From NCBI GenBank assembly GCA_900095095.1, contig FMBT01000555.1, forward strand, positions 1-53,231: a DNA stretch of 53,231 bases, written 5' to 3'. Both the position numbers and the translations under genes were made by a program. The notes under the pieces are model-generated. The model was given only the letters and a program-made list of their open reading frames with translations, was not told the DNA's origin and did no database searches. The DNA comes from Fragilariopsis cylindrus CCMP1102 (lineage: Eukaryota; Bacillariophyta; Bacillariophyceae; Bacillariales; Bacillariaceae). Positions 40,924 through 50,369 of the stretch are shown one piece after another (position 1 is the first letter of the stretch; each line of letters opens with the position of its first letter).

Positions 40924-42411
40924 TTATGCTTCTTCGTCTCCTTCTACATCTTCTTCTACTACTGTCAAAGCCCATTCTTTGTCAGGGAATTTTTTCTCGA
41001 ATGCTGCTTGGCATACAACCTCTCGTGCAGCATCATTGTCGTTGACTTCAGGGTTTCTGTAGCCAACGACAGTCTTCTCGTATTCCTCAATTACCGTTTC
41101 TTCTGCCTTTCCTTCAAGATATTGCCTATAAATGAATGCAGACAAATCGTTCGTCTGACGTTTCAGTCCAATCTTATTCTTTCGTTCTGCTTCTTGGTAG
41201 TCAGTTGGCGATATACTTGCGTCGTAATCGTATCCTTCACATGACCTAAATTTAATCTCAAAACTATCTTGCGCGTAATCGAGGACTAATAATCCAGTAT
41301 CTTGATCTTGAAACATTGTGTAATTCGCAGTAGCGTATGCTTCAGTACAATCAGCACGTGCAACTGGATTCATATCCTCAACACATCCACACATGCTTTG
41401 ATCGCCCATGAAATCATCAGCATCGGTAATGGAGTCAACATATCCACGTTTGTAAAGATGATCATACATCGAGACGTAGAACAAGCTATTCCACTTAGCA
41501 TCGTTATTCACATCACCATATTCTTGTTCAATAGAAGACCAAGATACACCATGACAATGTAAATCACGTTCATCGTCTCCATTGGGGTAAGCGAAGACTT
41601 CATCACCCTCTTCGACCCAGCACAAGTCAGTATTGTCACCAGGTTCTTTGTTCACACAGTTCCCTAAACCACATTGACCATTGTTATCATTGTACTGACG
41701 ATCACGAGACCAACAGCACATGGCAGCATTTGTGCTTTCACACTTCATTCCATCAACTGGTGCCTTTAAGAATTTATTATCTAAGGTGTTGCTGTAGAAT
41801 TCCATAATAGCAACACCACCTTGATACGATGCTTCGCTTGTTGGCAAATAATCGTTTTTACGTCCATCTTCACCAATGTAAAGGTATCGATCAGACCCTC
41901 CACGACGTTCAAATTCAGATGGAATATTAAGAAGATTAGAAGTTTCATCATTCAGGATGCCTTGCCCATCCATGAATTCTTCAAGGGTGGTACCTTCAAT
42001 CTCAACCCATGGTTGATCCTTTGGAACAAGATCCGAAGATACACCGTCTAATGCACTTTTCAACATTTCTTCGAGAGCCGGTATCCATTCAGTAGAGTCT
42101 TCAACTCCAGTTAGAGTCATGAGCTCCTTCGTAAGACCCCCGCTACAACCCCATTTTTGTGCCCAATCTTCCTTCGATTGTAACTCGTATTCATCACGGA
42201 TTCTGCTGAATAAAACGTGCCAGCTTAATTGATCGTTGCCAATATTAAATGCTTCTCTATAGTCGAAACATGTAGGAAGTTGACTACGATACAAATCGTA
42301 GTGATAGGAGGGTGTCACCGGTGCATCTGTAGTGCCATTAGGTTCTGCAAGGGCGGTGAATGGTGAACACGCCAATAACGCCAAGATTGCAATAGTAAGT
42401 TTCATCATCAT
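40924..42411 (-). CDS. Secreted Cys-rich protein of unknown function
   Basis: A 495-codon frame starts at ATG 42411 with a signal peptide (LTIAILALLACSPFTALA|EPN). The mature part is acidic and has a Cys-rich core around residues 228-285 with AAMCCWSRDRQYNDNNGQC, NCVNKEPGDNTDLCW and DLHCHG, then FYVSMYDHLYKRGYVD and MCGCVED. The N-terminal region has LPTCFDYREAF and WGCSGGL. I know of similar secreted proteins in diatoms and related stramenopiles but no assigned function. A decayed paralog lies head-to-head at 43305-44030. The upstream spacer has a short tandem repeat at 42711-42875. Confidence 0.8.
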   Translation of the reverse strand: MMMKLTIAILALLACSPFTALAEPNGTTDAPVTPSYHYDLYRSQLPTCFDYREAFNIGNDQLSWHVLFSRIRDEYELQSKEDWAQKWGCSGGLTKELMTLTGVEDSTEWIPALEEMLKSALDGVSSDLVPKDQPWVEIEGTTLEEFMDGQGILNDETSNLLNIPSEFERRGGSDRYLYIGEDGRKNDYLPTSEASYQGGVAIMEFYSNTLDNKFLKAPVDGMKCESTNAAMCCWSRDRQYNDNNGQCGLGNCVNKEPGDNTDLCWVEEGDEVFAYPNGDDERDLHCHGVSWSSIEQEYGDVNNDAKWNSLFYVSMYDHLYKRGYVDSITDADDFMGDQSMCGCVEDMNPVARADCTEAYATANYTMFQDQDTGLLVLDYAQDSFEIKFRSCEGYDYDASISPTDYQEAERKNKIGLKRQTNDLSAFIYRQYLEGKAEETVIEEYEKTVVGYRNPEVNDNDAAREVVCQAAFEKKFPDKEWALTVVEEDVEGDEEA

Positions 42412-43304
42412 GATTTTCTATTGAATGAGTTGAGTTGAGTTGAGTTGAACGATACGGTGGAGTGGAGTGAGAGAGCTATTTCTGTTGGTTGATGATGAAG
42501 ATGATTATAATCTTTCAGCTTTTGTATCAGAATTGAAGTTATGAGTAGAATGCAAGAGGCTATGCACGTAAAACGTTAGCCAGCTAGTTGTTTTACCTTC
42601 GTACATTCTTCGATCGTTTATTTTTGTTTTGCATAAAGCAGTAGTACCGTAGATACAGTACGTGGTGTTGAATTATCGGTCATTAACGCAAGACATAATA
42701 TATGGAAAAACGCCTATAAAAAAGCGATGGGCTTCATTATTGATACTTTATTATTGAACTTTTAAAATTCGTTAAAGGCTAGAAAATGATGATTATTATG
42801 GAAACGGTGAACGTCTAAAGAAAAGCCTTGGGCCTCATTAATAGTACTTTATGGTTGATCTTTTAAAATTCGTTATATACACATGTGTTTGGTGTGATAA
42901 GCGGAGAAAAGGCTTAAAAATGCGGATTATCATCGATACTGCAGTATCAAGTTTCAATCAAAAATAAAAACAGAACCAAGACGTATCTATAAATGTAACC
43001 GCCATTTATTGAATTTCTACGATTAGTTAGATGCGGCTAGCAGAGTACGTTGCCTATAGAGCATTCGGAGGAAAGATGTCTTCTATTTGGCAAGGTGTGG
43101 TCTTTGTAAAAGCGCCATGGGTGTAGTGCCTCTGCAGTCAATCGCGTCACAATTTAGCTTGTTGTTGCGATAAGATTCTTGCTGGGGATATGTAAGAACG
43201 ATAGATTATTGTTCAGAGTTTTTTCTAAGAATTTCATCGCAAACTACAGAAAAACAATCGCACAGCATTGTTAACAAGGTCGTAAAGCGAAAACAAACAT
43301 TGAC
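42412..43304. other. Shared spacer between the secreted gene and its decayed paralog
   Basis: Contains TGAGTTGAGTTGAGTTGAG at about 42426-42443 and two copies of a 64-base unit (42711-42774 and 42812-42875). No gene is seen. Confidence 0.55.
42711..42875. repeat. Two direct copies of a 64-base unit
   Basis: Copy 1 at 42711-42774 and copy 2 at 42812-42875 share the order CGxCTA, GGGCxTCATTA, TACTTTAT and CTTTTAAAATTCGTTA. A weak third trace may follow near 42908. Confidence 0.7.
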
Positions 43305-43758
43305 GACAATGATGATGAAGATAATGATGAAGATGATGTTGGTGAAGATGCAGATGAAGATGAAGATGAAGATGAAGACAAAGCAGAAGAAGAAGAAAGG
43401 GAAGGAGACGCAGAACAAGACATTGAAGCTGTTCCAGTAATTCGAGAACTAGTAATAACATGCTTTGACTATACTAAGGTATTGGATATAGGAAAGACGG
43501 ACTGCAGTTGGTTGTACTTATTTCGTCGTATTCGTGAAACATATAGTGAACAAAATAATTTAGAAGAAACTACACGATGTTCCGGTGGTTTAACGATAGA
43601 GTTACGCCGTCTAACAGGAACAGTAGAAACAACTGGTGAGTAATGGAAGGATGGATTAAAAGACTTATGTGAAACAGCTTTATATGATAATGCTATGGTT
43701 GAAGTTGAAACTGTTGGTTGGGAACTTGTCCTAAAACAAATACTACAATGTGCTGCTG

Positions 43759-43888
43759 GTAAGTCAAATTTGCATGTAATATTTCGTTTCATAATCATCC
43801 CCCCCCCCCCCCGTAAGTACAATAATCCCACTCACACAACAATTTTACTTCTCTCTCTCATCTCATCTTCTTACTTTACCTACCACAG
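43759..43888 (+). other. Intron kept in the decayed paralog
   Basis: GTAAGT donor, pyrimidine-rich 3' part and CACAG acceptor. Splicing restores the CCWSR motif of the intact paralog, which has no intron here. It contains a C14 homopolymer at 43799-43812. Confidence 0.8.
43799..43812. repeat. C14 homopolymer in an intron
   Basis: Fourteen consecutive C, in the middle of the intron of the decayed paralog. Confidence 0.95.
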
Positions 43889-44030
43889 GTCACGTGGTCG
43901 ACAATATATTGATAACAAGGCAAGTTGTCGTGAAAACGAACATTGTCGTAACAATGATCCAGGAGATAATACCGATTTATGTTGGACAACCATCGAAGGA
44001 GACGACGGTATGAAAATGAATATAAAGTAG

Positions 44031-44419
44031 GAGGAATGTAATTTGAGAATAATAATTAAACATTAGTCATAAATACGTTATTATAAGAATCAATTTCAGA
44101 AACTTTACGTAGCTAGCTAGCTGCTGGAGCTCTCATGGTCTAATCTAGCTAAGCAACTTTCCATACTCATTACTACTACTACTACTTAGAGGAGATCACG
44201 AGTCACGAGTAGAAATTTATGGGGGGGGGGGGGTCGCTCGGGAAACTTAGAAAGTCCGATCATAATTTACGAGAGGGCCGGGGGACGGAAATATTTTCAC
44301 ATTTCATTCGATTTTTTTAATAATTCTTCGTACCCACTCGATTTTTTTAATAATTCTCCAACAATCGGGCGCGCCTTCAACTACTCTCTTCCTCACATTC
44401 ATCACCCATAGAAATGCAT

Positions 44420-44453
<34 letters not shown>

Positions 44454-44482
44454 CTACACGCATATAAATTATATGCTACAGT
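44031..44482. other. Spacer with G13 run and simple repeats
   Basis: G13 at 44221-44233 followed by TCGCTCGG; a direct repeat of CTCGATTTTTTTAATAATTCT near 44300 and 44340; a (CAT)n tract at 44419-44451. The methyltransferase ATG follows at 44483. Confidence 0.7.
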
Positions 44483-44892
44483 ATGTCCTCCAATAGCAAT
44501 AGCAACACCACTGACGTACTTGTTGGTAGAAGTTGTCTTGCTATTGTTGAGGCCAACAACGATGATACAAGTAGTAGTAATGAACATGATTTCCTCGCAT
44601 TCGCATTCGATGATGGATATCGTCGTGTTCGATTGAAATTACCACCATTGTATACTGCTTCTAGTGATAAGACTACTACTGATAAGACTAGTGATGAAGA
44701 TGAAGAACAACAACAACAACTGCTGCAACACCTAATAGATTTGAGACGAATGTTAATAAAATCTTTAGATCTTCCTCTATTATTGCTACTGTCTGATGAT
44801 GATGAGGACGAGGATGATGTTGCGAAGGACTCTAGCACGACGACGACGACGATGAATGCGACTGTAACAGCGACATCTCTACCAACAACAGC

Positions 44893-44925
<33 letters not shown>

Positions 44926-46048
44926 AGATTCAACGGATATGATAATTGAATTATATAATCCAAGATTAGAAAAATTCTATTTATTATTATCAGTTCATGA
45001 TATACCATCAAAATGTTGTCGTTTACGAATATCAATTGATTATAGTAAAGACAACAAAAACAAAAACAATAACAACAGCAGCACGACGACTAGTAGCACA
45101 AATGATCAGCTCCATAATAATCCGCAGCGACAGCAACCACCGCAACCATATTTAGCATTGCCATGGCGGGAATACTCGTATGGTACCAGTATTGATAAGG
45201 ATGGTTCATTCGTTGTGAATGGTTGTCCAATCAAGATTAATGAAATTAGTAATTCAGGATTAGGGACTGGTACCAATATCTGGGATGGTGCTATTGCATT
45301 AACCAAATTCTTAGAATATTATGATAATAATCAAAACGAAAGTGAAAATAATGAAAATAGTAATGAAAGTAATGATTGTTATATAGTACGGAATAAGAAT
45401 ATATTAGAATTAGGGAGTGGTACAGGATTTGTTGGTATATCTTGTTATGTGGCATTTCAATCCACAAAAGTTCTTGTCACAGATTTAGAGTATTCAATGA
45501 CTAATTTACGGCAAAATATTATAAATAATACTACTAACGTTACTACAGATGATATAGCATCCTTGTCATCAAAAAGGACTAGTAGTAGTATTAGTGGTGA
45601 AATTTTAGATTGGTTCGATTATAAGAATACAGCTGATAAAATATTCTTTCCACAGGATGAAAATAAGAACAATAGCATCAGCAATAGCAATAACAAAAAT
45701 GAAGATGATCATGATGATCATAATCATGGTAAAATAGTATGGATACCAGATATAATTTTAGCTGCAGATGTTGTATGGGTGGATTCATTAGTACGTCCAT
45801 TAGTTGAAACATTATATTATATATGCACATTTGCTTGTAAAGAACATAAACAATCACCAATAATTTTATTATCCTATCAACGTCGTAGTCAAATTGTTGA
45901 AAATAATTTATTTCATACATTAAAAGAATATAATTTTCATTATGAAGATGTAACAATAGATACAAATACAAAAATACATATATACAAAATTACTTATAAT
46001 ATCGATCCCCATCCAAATCCATCGATCCATCCAGATAATAGACGATAG
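44483..46048 (+). CDS. METTL21-type (Methyltransf_16) protein methyltransferase
   Basis: A 521-codon frame starts at ATG 44483. The N-terminal third is low complexity (Asp, Gln, Thr tracts). The catalytic part begins near residue 260: GLGTGTNIWDGAIALTKFL is the family entry motif; ILELGSGTGFVGI is the SAM-binding motif I; VLVTDLE ends motif II; PDIILAADVVW is the post-II block with DVVW in place of DxxY-type residues; ILLSYQRRS is the later strand. This layout is typical of METTL21/FAM86-like lysine methyltransferases acting on chaperones or elongation factors, but the target cannot be named. It has no signal peptide, so it is probably cytosolic or nuclear. Confidence 0.85.
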
Positions 46049-47659
46049 TAAGGAAGAGAGAGAAATAGAGAAGGCTAGATTCATTTAGCTACAACTGTAT
46101 GTAAAACATGCTACGTACGTACCCGTTGCAACACCAACACAGAAGCAGAATGATTATTGGTCCACGGTACGGTACAAAATGTGGAAGAGTTCGTATGGAA
46201 TAGTCGAATCAAGTCGAGTCGAGTCGAAGCAGATTAGAATAGAGTAAGAGTAGTCTAGAATAGAGTTGTCTAGACCAGTCGTCCTATAATAGCTATGAGT
46301 AGTAAGAAGTTTTAGTTATCCTCCTCTTTTTCTTTCTTAACTTTTCACGATATACCTGGGAATTGAACCCTGGGACATGGCAAATGCAACCAAATTACAG
46401 ACAATATATGCTCTTAAAGTGTGTTTTTTGGTGCGCGAAATAACGCGGAAAAAGCTAAATCATGTCCTGTGGTACTTGCTGCTAATGTACCACTCCACTT
46501 TCTGGCATTCTAACCCATCCTAGCATGTATAAAGTCCCAATCAGATGGTATAATCTGAGCTTAATATACATAGGGTGGATACCTGGAAGATTTGGGGGCT
46601 AGGTATGTGTTCTTCACACTGGAAGGTGGTAAAGGGTGTGATGCAGCCTAGGACATGGGAAATGGCCCATTTTGGGGGGTATGTGACCTAATACACACTC
46701 AAAAAGATCAATTGTCCATAAGTAAGCACATGCGGTTGACCATATACACCAAAGGAATATAAACTGGCGAGCTATGGGCAGGACCATGCTGATGTGGGCG
46801 CTGAAGGGGGAAAACCTGTTTTGGGGCCTAAATGACCCTTTTGGGGGCTTAGCACACCCTGACACCTTCCTAACTTCCCTAGAGCCCTAAGCAATAGTTG
46901 GACCTTGTACCCATAGGTATATTGTTGAGCTCCATATAATCTGTCAAGGTTCTTAGATCTGTATTGATGGTGCATCACAACCTTGATTACATGCGCACTT
47001 GGCACTTAGAGAAATTGTGTGTTTTAATACCAGTGGGTTTTGACCCGTGACACCCCAAATATATGTATGATTACCTAAAGCAATGATAGAATCCAAAACC
47101 ATTATGAGTTAGGTTAATGCCTAGCTATTTTATTTGGGACTCAGCATATCTGGTGTGGGCGCGGTAGCATCTCAAATATCTTTGCAAAGTGTGCATTTTG
47201 GGCTATTTTATGTCTATTTTATTGTTCCCCACCCCACCCACTCCACCACAAATATGGCAAATGTTTCATGTATTGCTGGTGGATTTAATCCATTTGCATA
47301 CATGGAAGGTATCTGTGGCAGCCTATTTCTGAATGATACCTTTGGGCATGGAAATATGACATGTTGGCCAAAATGCACTGTTTGTGTTCTGGAGGCAAGA
47401 ATAAGGTAAGTATGAGGGGTCCCTTGGTTCATCCCCTTTGGGTATGAGATGGATGACTTGGTGGGATTTTGATGCATCATGCTGGTTCTAGAACCTAAGT
47501 AGAAGTTATTCATAATCTTATCATTCAAAGTTGTTCCATATTCCAATAACCAAACTCCACTGGAGAATTTGTGGGATAAACTCCACTGGAGAATTTGTGA
47601 GATAATAATGGTACCAATCAGAATTACTTTTGTCAGGTGATGATGAACCAACAGGGATG
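46049..47659. other. Gene-poor island, left part
   Basis: This stretch differs from the rest of the window: longer G/C runs (TTTTGGGG and TTTGGGGGC words repeated between 46590 and 46850), no Asn/Gln-type coding sequence and no copies of the TACTGTA motif. A 26-base direct repeat (AAACTCCACTGGAGAATTTG core) is at about 47550-47602. A tRNA B-box-like word is on the minus strand at 46358-46370. It may be old transposon sequence; no protein domain was recognised. Confidence 0.5.
47550..47602. repeat. 26-base direct duplication
   Basis: AAACTCCACTGGAGAATTTG occurs twice in direct tandem, each followed by TG(G/A)GAT(A). Confidence 0.85.
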
Positions 47660-49020
47660 GTAGGAGGTAAACACAATGTTCTAGTACACTATATGGATCT
47701 TAGTGCACCCGGCCCGTCTGGTGTTGTCCTCTGCAACTGTTTCAAATGAAACATTATGTTGTCCATTATTTCTGATCAAAAAATTATGTTGTTTGTGTGC
47801 CTGCCATAACAGCAAAACGAATTTAATTCCGCAACCATAGGGAAATATAAATTGTAGGAGGCACACACAATGATCTAGTACACTATGTGGTTGCGTGTAT
47901 ACCTGACCCAACTGGTTTTGTCCTATGGAACCCTTTCATATGAGATATCTTGTGGTTCATTTTGATTGAAAATCTTGTTATTTTGTAGGTAAAACAACAG
48001 CAAAACAATTTCCCCCCCTCAACCACAGGAACAGAACAGATGTAGGAGGCAAACACAATGTTCTAGTACACTATGCAAATGCTAGTGCACCTGACCCATC
48101 TGATGTCGTCTTCTGCAACCCTTTCAAATGAGATATTCTGTGGTTCATTTCTAATCAAAAATCTTGTTCTTTTTGTATGCCTGCCATAAAAGCGTAGTGA
48201 ATTTTATTCCTCAACCACAGTAACAGAACAGATGTAGGAGGCAAACACAATGTTCTGGTACACTATGCGAATGCTAGTGCACCTTACCCAGGTGGTGTCA
48301 TCCTCTGCAACCCTTGAAATGAGATATTTTGTGGTTCATTTTGATAGAAAATCTTGTTATTTTTGTGTGTGCAACAACAGCAAAATAAATTTTATTCTGC
48401 AACCACAGTAACAGAACAGATGTAGGAGGCAAACACAATGTTCTAGAAAACTATGCGAATGGTTGTGCACCTTGCCAAGGTAGTGCTGTCTTATGCAACC
48501 CTTTCAAATGAGATATTTTATGGTTCTTTTTTGATCAAAAATCATCCTGTTGTTTTTGTGCCTTCCACAACAGTGAAATGAGTTTCATTCTGCAATCACA
48601 GGTGCAAAAAAGTTGTAGAAGGGAAACCCAATTTCTAGTCCACTATGTGGATGTTAGTGCACCCAACCCATCTGGTGTTGTTGTCTGCAACTGTTTCAAA
48701 TGAGATATTTTGTGTTCATTTCTGATCAAAAATCATGTTGTTTGTAGTGTGCCTGCCATGCATAACAGCAAGATGAATTTTAATCCTCAACCACAAGGAG
48801 GTAGAAATTGTAGGAGGCACACACAATGTTCTAGTACACTATGTGGATGCTAGTGCATTCAACCCATCTGGTATTGTTGTCTGCAACCCTTTCAAATGAG
48901 ACATTTTGTGTTCATTTCTGATCAAAAATCATGTTGTTTTTGGTGTGCCTGCCACAAAAGCAAAATGAATTCAATTCCCTTACCACAGGAACAGAAAAGT
49001 TGAAGGAGGCAGACACAACG
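47660..49020. repeat. Tandem array, about 7 units of about 191 bp
   Basis: Unit starts (GTAGGAGGCAAACACAATG or variants) are at about 47660, 47855, 48042, 48234, 48422, 48615 and 48810, with a partial start at 49002. Spacing is 187-195 bases. Each unit also holds CTATG, AGTGCACC, CTGCAACCCTTTCAAATGAG, GATCAAAAATC and CCACAG words in the same order. Units differ by many substitutions, so the array is not young. No open frame runs through it. Confidence 0.85.
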
Positions 49021-50369
49021 TACACATTTTATTTGATTATTATACATCACCAATTGTGCAATCTAAAATATATATCTGTGATATCTGAAATAGACTACCA
49101 AACAACACAACACACAGTTCATTTTAAATTGAAGGACCCAAAATACATTTATTCATTAGTTCTTTGTTGCGATGGTGAAGTTCCAGTTTGCTGATGTTAC
49201 ATGCTACCACCAGGAATAAAGATGAATTGTTCACTTGCAGTCTGTGTTGTAGGGCGGGTATTCTCATAATATAATTAGTCCTACATTTTTTTGTGTTGGC
49301 ATAGCATGTACAAAGTATCATTTTTGGCTGAACCTGTTTGAAAAGTTGGTGTCTGTCAAACAGCAAGCACATGTACAATTGTACCAATAATAAAGATATG
49401 ATAGCCTGTGGCATGTCCCTGATCAGACCTTTATCTGTCAGTCCATAATATCCATTCCCTTCTAGTTTAAGAAGTAAGGGTATCTCAAGAGCATGCTCAT
49501 CAACTGTTGGGAATCAATCTAGTTTGAGACCTGTGGTGGATCTAATTGAATGGGTTGATTATGATCGACCGGGTCGAATATCAGTGAGATAAACAACTAT
49601 GCAAGCTTGTCATTATTTGTATTAATGGCATGCTGACTTTTGTTGTTGTCACACTGGACATCTGTTATCTGCATGTTATTTGTCAGTAGCGCTAGCACAG
49701 CGAACCTGTCCTTTACTTCACATCAATTGTATTGTTGCTCATACTTATTTATGAATCTAGTTTCAAAGAGTGTAATCAATCTACCTGATATAAATTAAGC
49801 AATTAACACTGTCTTTTCAGGACTTTATTACAATATATCATACTAGTAGCAAAGATAATCAAGTAGTGACTCGAAATACAGTAGCAAGAGTGTGATATTA
49901 ATAATTCAACATCACCAGCCTCACAGAATGCCTCACAATTTCCTCCAATACACACATAGTACAGTACAACATCATCATTTTTTTAAAACTGTTTCAAAGA
50001 CGGCACGCGACGGGGCTGTTGTACCAAATAAATTAAAATTCTTCCGTATTTTTGGGCTTCTTTAAAAATTTGAAATTACTAAAATATTTGTTAACCCCGA
50101 TTTTTTGTCGTTGTAGTTTTGTTATTCCGGCATACTAAAAAACGAAATCCGTTACTCAAGATTGCCGTTAGTACTTTTCGTTTGTGCCTCACTTTTTGTG
50201 CTCAATATTCTTTTGATTTTTGGTCTAACATACCGTTCTACTACAGCTATACATGTTATACATCATCTCCCTTTATCCATAACAATTGCATGTGCACTCT
50301 GATTACTTACTTGAGATATATCCATTTTGCTAGTCGATTGAACTTTCAGATAAAATAGAATAACGAACG
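49021..50369. other. Intergenic, right of the array
   Basis: AT-rich spacer. The AGTACAGTAC word reappears at about 49968-49977, marking a return to normal spacer sequence. No gene was recognised before the PS-rich protein. Confidence 0.5.

Larger units (their letters stand above)
43305..44030 (+). pseudogene. Decayed paralog of the secreted Cys-rich protein
   Basis: After a long acidic Asp/Glu stretch, the frame reads ITCFDYTKVLDIG, LFRRIRETY and RCSGGLTIELRRLTG, which aligns with LPTCFDYREAF...LFSRIRDEY...GCSGGLTKELMTLTG of the intact gene. A TAA follows at about 43643, and the middle third of the protein (about 110 residues) is missing. A 130-base intron at 43759-43888 (GTAAGT ... TACCACAG) splices MCCW to SRGRQYIDNKASC and PGDNTDLCW, matching the paralog exactly. 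The frame ends at 44030, far short of the paralog's C-terminus. The gene is therefore disrupted by a stop, an internal deletion and a truncation. Confidence 0.75.

Noticed and set aside
43206..43461. Minus-strand frames rich in Leu, His, Phe and Ile
   Set aside because: They are antisense to the Asp/Glu-rich start of the decayed secreted paralog.
46614..47651. Frames of 77-145 codons in the island
   Set aside because: They cross repeats, have no family features and no coding-like codon pattern.
47660..49020. CRISPR array
   Set aside because: Units are about 191 bases, diverged along their whole length, with no short repeat/unique spacer alternation, and the genome is eukaryotic.
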